Assembly: GCF_021440085.1 (NCBI RefSeq)
Contig: NZ_JAKCPW010000029.1
Span: 1-32,820, forward strand
Origin: Dyadobacter sp. CY261
GTDB taxonomy: Bacteria > Bacteroidota > Bacteroidia > Cytophagales > Spirosomataceae
DNA length: 32,820 nucleotides
Direction: 5' to 3'
The notes under the pieces were generated by a model. The model was not told the DNA's origin. It did not search any database and was given only the letters and a program-made list of their open reading frames with translations. The stretch's first letter is position 1. Each line of letters opens with the position of its first letter. The position numbers and the translations under genes were made by a program. Below are positions 7,958 to 16,021 of the stretch, piece by piece.

Positions 7958-8866
7958 ATGAAAACGAAAATAATAGTACTCGGAGCCACAGGGACAGTGG
8001 GTAGCAAAATTTCAGAAATTCTTTTGAACCAGGGGCATCAGGTAACATTAATCGCAAGGCACACCGAAAAGCTAGAAAAATACCGCAGTCTGGGAGCGGA
8101 AATTATTGCAGGGGATATCACCAATGTGCAGACGCTGACCAGTGCCTTCCAAAATGCCGATAGTGCTTTTGTGCTGTTACCAGACAATGTTAAGGCTGAG
8201 AATACAAGAGCTTACCAGAGACAGGTTACGCGCATCTTAATCGAAGCAATCGAAAAGTCGGGCCTCAAATACATCGTCAATATGAGCAGTCTTGGATCAC
8301 ATATGCATGAAGGAAATGGTATGATGGCAGGGACTGGTGAACAGGAAGTGAGGCTAAACCAATTGAAGGATGTCAATGTGTTGCATATCCGCTCTGCCTA
8401 TTTTATGGAAAACTTCCTTAGGACAATAGGTTTGGTTAAAAAAATGGGGTTCAACGCTACGGCAGCAGATGGGGACCATGCCATACCAATGGTAGCCACA
8501 GCAGATGTTGCAAAAATCGCAGCGTCGCATTTGGCAAACCTTGACTTTAACGGTAAAAGTGTCCGAGCCATCATGGGGCCAAGAGACTATACATATCGAG
8601 AGTTTACCAGCATCATTGGTAAGGCGATTGGTAATCCTGACCTAGCATATGTTCAGCTACCCGTCGAGCAGGTAAAGCAAGCATTCTTAGGCAACGGTGT
8701 TTCTGAAGATTTTGCAAACAACCTGATCGAAATGGGAACCGCCATCAAAACCGGGTTTATGAATTATCAAAAAAGAGACGATTCGGCAACCACGCCCACA
8801 ACAGCGGAAGCTTTTGTAGATGGGTTTATTTGCCACTTTACAACAAGCAATAAAATCAAACATTAG
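7958..8866 (+). CDS. NmrA-like NAD(P)-binding protein (atypical SDR)
   Basis: A 302-aa extended/atypical short-chain dehydrogenase. VLGATGTVG at 7-15 is the glycine-rich dinucleotide motif of the NmrA/isoflavone-reductase group, followed by the second strand LIARHTEKL and an acidic AGDI that ends the third strand. The central NMSSLGSH segment and the C-terminal half (YTYREFTSIIGKAIGNPD) match NmrA-like proteins that read the NAD(P) state or reduce quinones (compare QorB-type proteins). The catalytic YxxxK pair of classical SDRs is not visible, so it could be a redox sensor or a quinone oxidoreductase. It has its own promoter with the shared element and is followed 68 bp later by an SDR gene. 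Confidence 0.82.
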   Translation: MKTKIIVLGATGTVGSKISEILLNQGHQVTLIARHTEKLEKYRSLGAEIIAGDITNVQTLTSAFQNADSAFVLLPDNVKAENTRAYQRQVTRILIEAIEKSGLKYIVNMSSLGSHMHEGNGMMAGTGEQEVRLNQLKDVNVLHIRSAYFMENFLRTIGLVKKMGFNATAADGDHAIPMVATADVAKIAASHLANLDFNGKSVRAIMGPRDYTYREFTSIIGKAIGNPDLAYVQLPVEQVKQAFLGNGVSEDFANNLIEMGTAIKTGFMNYQKRDDSATTPTTAEAFVDGFICHFTTSNKIKH

Positions 8867-8885
8867 CTATTCAAAAGCTTAAATA

Positions 8886-8904
8886 CTTCACTATTAACGT
8901 GAAG
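8886..8904. repeat. Short inverted repeat between NmrA-like and SDR genes
   Basis: CTTCAC (8886-8891) and GTGAAG (8899-8904) form six-bp arms around a 7-base spacer. There is no T tract after it, so it is a weak hairpin or a protein site rather than a clear terminator. No promoter boxes were recognised between 8867 and 8934, which suggests readthrough into the SDR gene. Confidence 0.3.
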
Positions 8905-8934
8905 GGCCATTAAATCAATCATAAAATTACTAAA

Positions 8935-9675
8935 ATGAAATCAGCATTAATTACAGGAGCCAATAAGGGTATTGGCCTGGAAACAGCAAGGCAATTATTG
9001 CAAAATGGCTTTCAAGTGTATCTGGCAAGCCGTGATTTACAGAGCGGATTGGATGCCGTTAAAATATTGAAGTCAGAGGGACTTACCGATGTGCAAGCCG
9101 TGCAACTGGATGTAACAGATGAAAGTTCGGTAAAGGCTGCCCGCCAGGAAATTGGCGAAAAAACCAATGTCCTGGATGTTCTCATCAACAATGCGGGGAT
9201 CAATGGTGGAAAGCCACCTTATACGGCGCTTGAAGCAAGTTCGGACCAATTTCTAGCGGCCTTCAATACCAATGTAATCGGCGTAGCAAGAGTTACAGCG
9301 GCGTTTATTGATTTACTGCGGAGATCGTCCCAGCCCAGAATTGTCAATGTAAGTACGAGCGTGGGTTCACTATCGCTTCAAAGCAATCCGGGCTGGCCAA
9401 TTTATAACTACGCCAAATATGCGGTCTATGCATCTTCAAAAGCGGCTCTGAATATGTATACCATTCAATTAGCTTACCAGCTGCAAGGCACTCCCTTCAA
9501 AGTAAATGCAGTTTGTCCGGGCTATACAAGGACTGAATTTACCGGTAACAATGGAGGAGATGTTGAAGATGCCGGGCGACGTATAGTGACATACGCATTG
9601 ATTGACCAAGACGGACCTACAGGTAAATTTTTTAGTGAAGAAACCAATCCTGAAACCGGTGAAATCCCATGGTAA
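8935..9675 (+). CDS. Short-chain dehydrogenase/reductase (carbonyl reductase-like)
   Basis: A 246-aa classical SDR. It shows TGANKGIG at 7-14 for cofactor binding, NNAG at 85-88, the catalytic Ser within VNVSTSVGSLS (about 140-144), and Tyr165-x3-Lys169 in YASSK. The TGANKGIG form and the CPGYTRTEF segment resemble NADPH-dependent carbonyl reductases, which reduce ketones, aldehydes and quinones. The length is normal and the C-terminus ends GEIPW, typical of this subgroup. It lies in the redox block between the NmrA-like gene and the Old Yellow Enzyme, which has its own promoter. The substrate is not predictable. Confidence 0.88.
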   Translation: MKSALITGANKGIGLETARQLLQNGFQVYLASRDLQSGLDAVKILKSEGLTDVQAVQLDVTDESSVKAARQEIGEKTNVLDVLINNAGINGGKPPYTALEASSDQFLAAFNTNVIGVARVTAAFIDLLRRSSQPRIVNVSTSVGSLSLQSNPGWPIYNYAKYAVYASSKAALNMYTIQLAYQLQGTPFKVNAVCPGYTRTEFTGNNGGDVEDAGRRIVTYALIDQDGPTGKFFSEETNPETGEIPW

Positions 9676-9692
9676 CAAAGCCATGAAGGATC

Positions 9693-9747
9693 GGTGATTA
9701 CTGATCACCTATCCAAAAGTTCATCCTTCTTCATACAGAGATCTTTG
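9693..9747 (+). promoter_or_regulatory. Diverged copy of the shared element plus promoter, copy 3
   Basis: The promoter of the Old Yellow Enzyme gene has GATCTTTG (9740-9747) as -7-like box, and 17 bases upstream ends a stretch with ACTGATC...TATCCAAAAGTTC (9700-9722), which aligns loosely with the 24-bp element of copies 1 and 2. Overlapping it is an inverted repeat GGTGAT (9693-9698) / ATCACC (9704-9709) with a 5-base spacer. The same geometry to the -7 box supports relation, although base identity is only partial. Confidence 0.45.
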
Positions 9748-9782
9748 CATCATAAGAATGTGACAATAAATTAATCAATATT

Positions 9783-10874
9783 ATGAAATTATTAGAAAAG
9801 ACACAGCTAGGAAATTTAGCTTTAAAAAACAAAATGGCCATGTCTGCTATGACGAGAAGCCGCGCGGATCAGAACGGAATTGTAGGTGATATGACCGTTC
9901 AATATTATACGCAAAGAGTGAGTGCCGGTCTGCTATTTACCGAAGCTATCAGAATAAGTCAGGACGCAACTGGCAGCCCGCTTACACCTGGCATTTACAG
10001 TAGCGATCAAATCGAGGCCTGGGGAAAAGTTACAAAGTCTGTGCACGATCATGGAGGCGTCATCATAGCCCAGCTCTGGCACACAGGTCGCGTAGGGCAC
10101 TCCATCGACAGGAATGGCAAATTACCCCTAGCGCCATCTGCATTGCCTATACAAGGCATGCAACATTTCACCTCACAGGGTTTGAAGGATTATGAAACCC
10201 CTCAAGAAATTACCATTGATCAAATCAGGCAAACAATAAAGGATTACGGGCAAGCCGCTAAAAATGCAATGCAGGCAGGTTTCGATGGAGTGGAGCTTCA
10301 TGCAGCCAATGGTTATTTGCCAAGCCAGTTTCTGGCAGAAAGTGCAAACCAGAGAACGGACCAGTACGGTGGAAGCATTCCTAACAAAGTCCGTTTCGTG
10401 CTGGAAGTAATGCAGGAATTGATTAGTGCAGTTGGTGGCGATAAGGTAGGGATTAAAATTTCGCCTTTTCATCCCTACGGCAATATGGTTTTGGATGATC
10501 CTGCCAGCACATACACTCATCTGATTGAAGAGCTTAACAAATTAGATTTTGCCTATGTCGAACTGATGAGGCGCAGTCCGTACTTCCCTTCGCCTGCCCA
10601 CTATCCGGCGGATGATGAAATAGAATTGTTCGGCCGCATGATACAACAGACCGTGATTGCGAATGCCGGTTACGACAAAGCTTCCGGTGAAGCAGAACTT
10701 GAAAACGGGATCGCTCAACTGATCTCATTCGGTACAATTTTCCTGGCAAACCCTGACTTGCCCAGACGATTTGAAAAAAGTGCAGCGCTCAATGAACTAG
10801 ACAGGGCAACGATGTTCGGAGGCGGTGCCGCAGGTTATATAGACTATCCTTCTTTGACTCTTAATCAAGCTTAA
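9783..10874 (+). CDS. Old Yellow Enzyme family ene-reductase (NemA/XenB-like)
   Basis: A 363-aa FMN-dependent TIM-barrel oxidoreductase. It begins with LLEKTQLGNLALKNKMAMSAMTRSRA, the usual first strand and FMN-binding segment. HAAN at 173-176 gives the His/Asn pair that binds the substrate carbonyl, followed by Tyr178 of GYLP, the presumed proton donor. Enzymes of this family use NAD(P)H to reduce activated C=C bonds, nitro compounds or nitrate esters, and quinones. The length is normal. It is the fifth enzyme of the same-strand block and has its own promoter with a variant shared element. Another member of the family stands convergent at 11808-12878, so the region holds two. Confidence 0.92.
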   Translation: MKLLEKTQLGNLALKNKMAMSAMTRSRADQNGIVGDMTVQYYTQRVSAGLLFTEAIRISQDATGSPLTPGIYSSDQIEAWGKVTKSVHDHGGVIIAQLWHTGRVGHSIDRNGKLPLAPSALPIQGMQHFTSQGLKDYETPQEITIDQIRQTIKDYGQAAKNAMQAGFDGVELHAANGYLPSQFLAESANQRTDQYGGSIPNKVRFVLEVMQELISAVGGDKVGIKISPFHPYGNMVLDDPASTYTHLIEELNKLDFAYVELMRRSPYFPSPAHYPADDEIELFGRMIQQTVIANAGYDKASGEAELENGIAQLISFGTIFLANPDLPRRFEKSAALNELDRATMFGGGAAGYIDYPSLTLNQA

Positions 10875-10955
10875 AGTGATTTCATTTAAAATTGACAACA
10901 TCAGAAACCACTCAGGCCACATTCATTTTAAAAATAAAACTAACAAGCAATTATC

Positions 10956-11717
10956 ATGAGCAATAGAAAAATCGCACTAGTCACAGGCGGAAGCCGTGGA
11001 TTAGGCAGGGACATGGCAATCAGTATTGCCAAAAAAGGAATCGATATTGTGCTCACTTACAACAGCAATGAAACTGCAGCAAATGAGGTGGTGAACGAAA
11101 TTGCCTCCATGGGACAAACAGCACAAGCATTTCAGTTAGACACAAGCAATATTAAAAACTTTGCCAATTTTGTTGAAAAGCTTTCCAGTTATCTAGGCCG
11201 GCAGTTTGGAAAAACAACTTTTGATTTTTTGGTAAACAATGCAGGGACAGGACTTTTTGGAAGTGTGGCCGAAACTACTGAGGAGGCATTTGACAGCATG
11301 ATGAACATCCATTTCAAAGGCGTTTATTTTTTCACACAAAAAATGTTGCCATTGATAAATGACGGGGGCAGCATTATCAATATTTCATCAGGGGTTACAA
11401 GAACTACATTTCCAAATTTATCAGCTTATGCCAGCATGAAGGGAGCTATCGAAATTTATACAAAAAGTCTGGCAAAAGAATTAGGGGTAAGAAAAATTTC
11501 CGCCAATGTAGTTGCTCCTGGTGCTATTGCTACCGACTTTGGTGGTGGTGCAAGCAAAAATGACGATGACAAAAGAAAAGCAATTGCAGGTATTACTGCC
11601 TTGGGCAGAGTAGGTGAGCCGGAGGATATTGGAGGTGTTGTTGCGTTTCTATGCACACCAGAAGCAGGTTGGCTAAACGGACAAAGGATAGAGCTTTCAG
11701 GCGGAATGATGATTTAA
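10956..11717 (+). CDS. Short-chain dehydrogenase/reductase (FabG-like)
   Basis: A 253-aa classical SDR with TGGSRGLG at 10-17, NNAG at 94-97, catalytic Ser in INISSG (144-145) and Tyr158-x3-Lys162 in YASMK. The C-terminus NGQRIELSGGMMI is the typical end of this group. Such proteins act as NAD(P)H-dependent ketone/aldehyde reductases; the set Arg/Ser-Arg after the glycine motif favours NADPH. It ends the plus-strand enzyme block and is followed by a strong hairpin that separates it from the convergent Old Yellow Enzyme gene. It is 81 bp after the preceding gene, with no recognisable promoter, so it is probably transcribed with it. Confidence 0.88.
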   Translation: MSNRKIALVTGGSRGLGRDMAISIAKKGIDIVLTYNSNETAANEVVNEIASMGQTAQAFQLDTSNIKNFANFVEKLSSYLGRQFGKTTFDFLVNNAGTGLFGSVAETTEEAFDSMMNIHFKGVYFFTQKMLPLINDGGSIINISSGVTRTTFPNLSAYASMKGAIEIYTKSLAKELGVRKISANVVAPGAIATDFGGGASKNDDDKRKAIAGITALGRVGEPEDIGGVVAFLCTPEAGWLNGQRIELSGGMMI

Positions 11718-11742
11718 ATCACAAAGCCCGTTTTCTTTAATG

Positions 11743-11796
11743 ATTTTCACAGTAAGGTCGGCAACTAATAAAGTTGCCTAACCTTACTGTGAAAAT
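11743..11796. terminator. Bidirectional terminator hairpin
   Basis: ATTTTCACAGTAAGGT (11743-11758) pairs perfectly with 11781-11796, and GGCAACT (11760-11766) pairs with AGTTGCC (11772-11778) around an AATAA loop. A small internal bulge separates the two stems. The stem foot is A on one side and T on the other, giving a T-rich tail in both directions. It lies between convergent genes that end at 11717 and 11808, exactly where a shared terminator is expected. Confidence 0.88.
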
Positions 11797-11807
11797 TTGC
11801 CATAACG

Positions 11808-12878
11808 TTAGTTGGCTGACTCCGGGTAATCGATATATCCTTGCTCCCCAGGTGTGTAAAGGGTCATATAGTCCACCTCATTGAGGGCGGCTTTTTTTTC
11901 CATTTTCCTCATGAAGTCAGGGTTAGCTAAAAAGCTTCTTCCGAATGCTACCAGATCGGCCGATGCGTCCTGAAGTTTTTCTTCCGCAGTTTCAGGTGTT
12001 AGGCCGTTACAGTAGATCAGTGTATTAGAAAAGTTGCTGCGGATTGCTGCGTGCGTTTTCTGTGGGATACCTGGATTATTGGAAACATGAATGTAGGCAA
12101 CGCTGAGGCGGTTTAATTCGGTGGCCAGGTAAGTGTAGGTCTCATGCACGTCTTCTTCATTGTAAACGGGCATGTCGCTCAATGTTGAATAGGGCGAGAT
12201 ACGCAGCCCTACCTTTTCGGCACCAATTATATCAGCAATCCTTTCAACGATTTGCAAGGTCAGGCGGCTGCGGTTCTCTATACTGCCGCCAAAATCGTCT
12301 GAACGATTATTGACATGAGGGTTTAGCGATTGCTCGAGAATGTATCCGTTAGCGCCATGCAGTTCAACGCCGTCAAATCCAGCTTTCATAGCGTTTAAAG
12401 CAGCCTTCTCAAAGTCGTTAATTAGGTTTTCAATAGCCGATGCATCGAGAGGCACAGGCACTGAATGCTGCTGAGGGCCCTCAGTGTCGGTGAAGATTTC
12501 TCCGGCTGCCCTAATATCTGACAGGCCCACCGGATGGTATCCCTCGGGTAGATTATCAACATGTGCAATCCTTCCTGTATGCATCAATTGCAGGAATATC
12601 TTTGAACCACCAGCATGTACAGCAGCTGTAACTGCTTTCCAGCCTTCAACCTGTTCATCAGAAAAAACACCTGGTATACGCGGATATCCTAATCCTTCTG
12701 GGCTGGGCGAGGTGCCCTCGGTAACGATCAGCCCTGCACCTGAGCGTTGCTTATAGTAGGTGGCCATCAGCTCGTTGGGTAAATTATTTATCGCCCGGCT
12801 CCTGGTCATTGGGGCCATTACGACATGATTTTTTAACCGGAATGTGCCCTTTTCGAAAGGGACAAATAGCTTTTTCAT
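11808..12878 (-). CDS. Old Yellow Enzyme family ene-reductase (second copy)
   Basis: A 356-aa FMN-dependent ene-reductase started at ATG 12878 (MKKLFVPFEKGTFRLKNHVVMAPMTRSRA); an upstream extension to 12929 would run through the promoter boxes and was dropped. HGAN at 174-177 is the substrate-binding His/Asn pair, followed by Tyr179. LQLMHTGRIAH and FGRSFLANPDF are further family segments for FMN binding. The C-terminus ends EQGYIDYPE, like the plus-strand enzyme (AAGYIDYP), but the two proteins are clearly diverged rather than a recent duplication. It has a clear promoter of its own and an upstream TTTCGGAC-type motif. Role: NAD(P)H-dependent reduction of electrophilic alkenes or quinones; substrate unknown. 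Confidence 0.92.
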   Translation of the reverse strand: MKKLFVPFEKGTFRLKNHVVMAPMTRSRAINNLPNELMATYYKQRSGAGLIVTEGTSPSPEGLGYPRIPGVFSDEQVEGWKAVTAAVHAGGSKIFLQLMHTGRIAHVDNLPEGYHPVGLSDIRAAGEIFTDTEGPQQHSVPVPLDASAIENLINDFEKAALNAMKAGFDGVELHGANGYILEQSLNPHVNNRSDDFGGSIENRSRLTLQIVERIADIIGAEKVGLRISPYSTLSDMPVYNEEDVHETYTYLATELNRLSVAYIHVSNNPGIPQKTHAAIRSNFSNTLIYCNGLTPETAEEKLQDASADLVAFGRSFLANPDFMRKMEKKAALNEVDYMTLYTPGEQGYIDYPESAN

Positions 12879-12903
12879 TGGAAGTGTTTTAATTTTTGCA
12901 CCA

Positions 12904-12964
12904 CAAAGTTGCATCATCTTTAAATCCACAAATAGCGCGAAAAGTCATAAAAACAGTCCGAAAA
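12904..12964 (-). promoter_or_regulatory. Promoter of the minus-strand Old Yellow Enzyme with upstream motif
   Basis: On the minus strand TTTG (12932-12929) is followed after 17 bases by CAACTTTG (12911-12904), a good -33/-7 pair. The box and its surroundings (GATGCAACTTTGTG) are the same 14 bases as at 6051-6064 before the quinone oxidoreductase. Just upstream, 12964-12943 reads TTTTCGGACTGTTTTTATGA, akin to motifs at 29532 and 32681, and is well placed for an activator site. Confidence 0.6.
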
Positions 12965-13135
12965 GACATGGCAACTTTACGGAGCTGTACTTACTTTAAT
13001 AGATACACTTGTTGCGGGGGTTACGTATTTAACTAAGTAGCGAGCTGTTTGTCCTATGGAGCTGATTTAATGTCTTGTTGGGATATTTTTAAGATAGTCG
13101 CTTGCTGAACTTTGCTAAAACTCAAATTTTTTTAA

Positions 13136-13636
13136 ATGGAAAACGAAAAAAAAGCTCCGATTGCCCGTGGTCCCCAAGAAGGCAGCAGTGTTTCAGTCAT
13201 GGGCGGCACTTACAGGACACTGATTAGCGGAAAAGACACCCATGGTGCATTTGCTGCTATTGATATGCTCATACCACCCGGCAGCGGTCCTGGGCCACAT
13301 GCGCATCCCGATTTTGAGGAGTGCTTTTATGTGATCGACGGAGAAGTCGAGGTGAAGTCAGAGATGGGCACTTATGTTGCAGTTAAGGGTTCATACATTA
13401 ATATCCCCAAAGGCGGTGTAGTCCATAGCTTTAAAAATAAAACTGAAAATACTGCGCGCCTGCTGTGCACCGTGATACCTGCTGGGCTGGATCAGTTCTT
13501 TGAAGAGGTCGGCCAGCCCGTCGAGAATGGCCAATTTCTGCCCATGCCAACTATTGATAAGGCTTATGTCCAATATTTACAGGAGGTTGCGCAGCGGTAT
13601 GGACAGCAAGTGTTTGCGCCTGACTTTCTTGGATGA
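13136..13636 (+). CDS. Small cupin-domain protein
   Basis: A 166-aa single-domain cupin. Motif 1 is GPGPHAHPDFEECFYVIDGEVEV (two His, one Glu, Gly spacing as expected for metal binding) and motif 2 is PKGGVVHSFKN with the fourth ligand His. Cupins of this form include quercetin dioxygenase-like and other metal-dependent enzymes, but many have no known reaction. ATG 13136 is preceded by a T-rich leader and CTGAACTTTG near 13110 as a possible -7 box. It lies divergent from the Old Yellow Enzyme gene and upstream of the MarR-GNAT gene, whose promoter begins 10 bases after its stop codon, so they may be controlled separately. Confidence 0.85.
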   Translation: MENEKKAPIARGPQEGSSVSVMGGTYRTLISGKDTHGAFAAIDMLIPPGSGPGPHAHPDFEECFYVIDGEVEVKSEMGTYVAVKGSYINIPKGGVVHSFKNKTENTARLLCTVIPAGLDQFFEEVGQPVENGQFLPMPTIDKAYVQYLQEVAQRYGQQVFAPDFLG

Positions 13637-13645
13637 GTTACTGGA

Positions 13646-13705
13646 TTTGTGTAGAAAAAATAAAACAATTACATTTACGTAACCAATTACGTAATTGATT
13701 GTTTT
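13646..13705 (+). promoter_or_regulatory. MarR-GNAT promoter with tandem palindromic operators
   Basis: TTTG (13646-13649), 20 bases, then TACATTTA (13670-13677) form a -33/-7 pair. Overlapping and following the -7 box are two perfect TTACGTAA palindromes (13675-13682 and 13687-13694) with centres 12 bp apart; the second is part of the 14-bp palindrome CAATTACGTAATTG (13684-13697). An outer inverted pair AAAACAAT (13662-13669) / ATTGTTTT (13698-13705) brackets them. This fits autorepression by the MarR protein encoded just downstream. Confidence 0.7.
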
Positions 13706-13709
13706 AAAT

Positions 13710-14684
13710 ATGGAATTTTTTGAAAAAGCTGGTGCCATGGCGATCGGGAGCCGTTTAAGGGTGCTGACAGATCGGATAACAGATGATGCATCTGACATTT
13801 ATAAGTTATATGATATCGATTTGCACCCTAAATGGTTTCCTGTATTCTATGTTTTATCGACAGGGGAGGAAAAGACAATAACAGGCATTGCACAGGAAAT
13901 CGGGCACTCTCATCCTTCGGTGAGTAAGATCATCAGCGAGATGACAATGAGTGGGCTGATTCAGGAAAGAAAGGATGACTTGGACGGCAGACGGAACATG
14001 GTGAGCCTTTCGGAGAAGGGTCGGAGCTATTTGGAACGGATTCAGTTTCAATATAAGGATGTTGAAAATGCAATCCACGGTATAACAGCACAGGGCACCC
14101 ATAACCTTTGGAAAGCAGTTGAGGAATGGGAGTTTTTACTCATGCAGAAATCTTTACTGCGAAGGGTGACCGAGCAAAAGAAGGCCAGGGAAAGTAATGA
14201 CGTCCAAATCGTAAACTATGAGCCTAAGTATGCTCAGGCTTTCAAAGCGTTGAATGAGCAGTGGATTTCCTCCTATTTTGAGATGGAGGAAGCGGACTAT
14301 AAATCTTTGAATGACCCGGAAGGCTATATACTTGAAAATGGCGGTTTGATCCTGGTCGCATTGTATCATAACCAGCCCGTCGGCGTTTGCGCTTTGATTA
14401 AAATGAATGACGGTGAATATGACTTAGAACTTGCAAAAATGGCGGTTTCTCCTGCTGCCCAGGGCAAAAATATTGGTTGGCTGTTGGGCAATGCCGCGTT
14501 AGACCGGGCAAGTGAAATGAATGCAAAGAAGGTCTATCTTGAAAGCAATACCATACTTAAACCGGCCATTAATCTCTATCACAAGCTTGGTTTTCAGAAA
14601 ATTGCAGGTCAACCAACACCCTATGAACGATGCAACATCCAAATGGCTGTTGATATCAGCAGCCGTAATCCATCTAAGAACTAA
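13710..14684 (+). CDS. MarR-GNAT fusion: MarR-type regulator with N-acetyltransferase domain
   Basis: A 324-aa two-domain protein started at ATG 13710 (MEFFEKAGAMAIGSRLR); a TTG extension to 13695 lies within the operator and was dropped. Residues ~1-150 form a MarR winged helix, with TITGIAQEIGHSHPSVSKIISEM as the recognition region and DDLDGRRNMVSLSEKG as the wing. Residues ~165-318 form a GNAT domain with a central ELAKMAVSPAAQGKNIGWLLGNAA, the acetyl-CoA loop (Q-x-x-x-G/x-x-x-L). This architecture is known in many bacteria, though its acetyl acceptors are mostly unknown. It is followed after 10 bp by DUF2000, probably in one operon, and preceded by palindromic operators that fit autoregulation. 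Confidence 0.9.
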   Translation: MEFFEKAGAMAIGSRLRVLTDRITDDASDIYKLYDIDLHPKWFPVFYVLSTGEEKTITGIAQEIGHSHPSVSKIISEMTMSGLIQERKDDLDGRRNMVSLSEKGRSYLERIQFQYKDVENAIHGITAQGTHNLWKAVEEWEFLLMQKSLLRRVTEQKKARESNDVQIVNYEPKYAQAFKALNEQWISSYFEMEEADYKSLNDPEGYILENGGLILVALYHNQPVGVCALIKMNDGEYDLELAKMAVSPAAQGKNIGWLLGNAALDRASEMNAKKVYLESNTILKPAINLYHKLGFQKIAGQPTPYERCNIQMAVDISSRNPSKN

Positions 14685-14694
14685 TATTTAAGAT

Positions 14695-15105
14695 ATGTAT
14701 GAACATAAAATGGCAGTGGTCATTCTGAGCGATTTGCTTGACTGGCAAAAGCTGAATGTTACTGCTTTCCTGGCGAGCTCGGTCGCTATCGCCTTGCCAC
14801 AAACACATGGCGCACCACTTGTCAGTGCATCGGGAACGGCTTATCTGCCATTCCTAAAGCATCCGATACTAATTTATGAAGCTGAAACTGGCGAGCAATT
14901 AAGGCGCGCCTTCAACAGGGCCTCAGATCGCGGATTATCTATCGGAATCTACACCAGGGAGTTATTTACAACAAAAAATGAAAATGAGAACGTTGTTGAG
15001 ATTGCCAAATTCTCAGATACAGCATTGAATCTGGTCGGGATCATATTGTATGGTGCAAGCAAGGAGGTAGACAAAGCAACTGATAAGTTAAGATTCCATC
15101 GTTGA
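14695..15105 (+). CDS. DUF2000 family protein
   Basis: A 136-aa protein. The pattern MAVVILSDLLDWQKLNVTAFLASSVA, followed by PLVSASGTAYLPFLKHPILIYEA and later FNRASDRGLSIGIYTRELF, matches the DUF2000 family, whose fold resembles peptidyl-tRNA hydrolase 2 (family knowledge) and whose biochemical role is unknown. ATG 14695 begins 10 bases after the stop of the MarR-GNAT gene, so it is likely cotranscribed and controlled by that regulator. MarR-GNAT next to DUF2000 suggests a functional link. The 127 bases after it hold no gene or clear terminator. Confidence 0.75.
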   Translation: MYEHKMAVVILSDLLDWQKLNVTAFLASSVAIALPQTHGAPLVSASGTAYLPFLKHPILIYEAETGEQLRRAFNRASDRGLSIGIYTRELFTTKNENENVVEIAKFSDTALNLVGIILYGASKEVDKATDKLRFHR

Positions 15106-15232
15106 AAACCTCGTTTTGTCAAAGTTACTCAGGAAAGCAAGCCAAGACTGATCGGGTTTTATTCCGCTGAGCATGCACCACTTGGAACGGTCGGCATGTT
15201 CAGTGAAATAAAGTCAAATTTAAAGAATGGTT

Positions 15233-15925
15233 TCAATCAGGATAATTTCTGAACTGTCTGATTGAGATTTGATGCTGAGCAGCTTCACTGATAAAAACAG
15301 TATCCTCCTTCTGCACTTCAATGTCATTAATAGTAAGCTCTCCTCGAAGTACATAAGCCAACACCCCGTTTCCAGGGTTATTTATTTGATAGCTGTGGGG
15401 ACTATGATTTGGTATATTTATCTGGTACATCCAAACATCCTGTTGGATGGTTAATGAATCCTGGGCCCCATTTGGAGAAACCATTAGTTTTTCTTGTAAA
15501 CCATCAAATCCGTGTCCTGATTTTAGGACCTGCACCGAAGGCATCAGGTCTAACTGGGCAGGTGCTACCCATATCTGCAAATGCCGGGCATTTTCTGAAT
15601 CCGAAACATTGCCGCCTTCATGTTGCAGCCCTTTACCGCTGCTGATTAATTGCACATCGCCAGCACGGTATTCTTCGCGCGCGCCAAGGGTATCCCGATG
15701 TGATTCTGTGCCGGAAATCATCAGTGTGATAATTTCTACGTTCTTGTGCGGGTGCATGCCCAGGTGGCTTTTTGGGAATAGGACATCATCGTTAAAGACA
15801 TAAAGTGCGCCGAAACTTTGAGGTAGCTTAGAGCTGGACATTCCGTTGCTGAACAACGTCCGGCCTTCAAATACTGCATTCTGTATCTGACCACGGTCGG
15901 TTGATTTCAATATTTGGGTTTTCAT
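15233..15925 (-). CDS. Pirin-family protein (second, diverged copy)
   Basis: A 230-aa pirin, divergent from the HxlR gene. His58 and His60 of MHPHKNVE and His102 of GLQHEGG are in place. In other pirins the last pair reads H-x-E; here Glu directly follows the His (H-E-G), so the fourth ligand position is a Gly and the metal site may be altered or use Glu103 in a different way. The N-terminal text GALYVFNDDVLFPKSHLG matches the family. The start ATG at 15925 is followed by a typical MKTQILKS opening. HxlR regulators commonly control divergent redox genes, so this gene is a likely target of the neighbouring operator. A TGACTTTG box on the minus strand near 15977-15970 may be its -7 element. Confidence 0.85.
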   Translation of the reverse strand: MKTQILKSTDRGQIQNAVFEGRTLFSNGMSSSKLPQSFGALYVFNDDVLFPKSHLGMHPHKNVEIITLMISGTESHRDTLGAREEYRAGDVQLISSGKGLQHEGGNVSDSENARHLQIWVAPAQLDLMPSVQVLKSGHGFDGLQEKLMVSPNGAQDSLTIQQDVWMYQINIPNHSPHSYQINNPGNGVLAYVLRGELTINDIEVQKEDTVFISEAAQHQISIRQFRNYPD

Positions 15926-16021
15926 GATTTCTGAAAGCTTATCGTTACAATGATTACTGATAATGTCAAAGTCAAAATGAATGCAAGAACAGATTCTGCT
16001 GCTTTTTTGGGTTTGAAAAAA

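Noticed and set aside
12879..12929. N-terminal extension of the second Old Yellow Enzyme
   Set aside because: It covers the -33/-7 promoter boxes, and family alignment begins at the Met of 12878.
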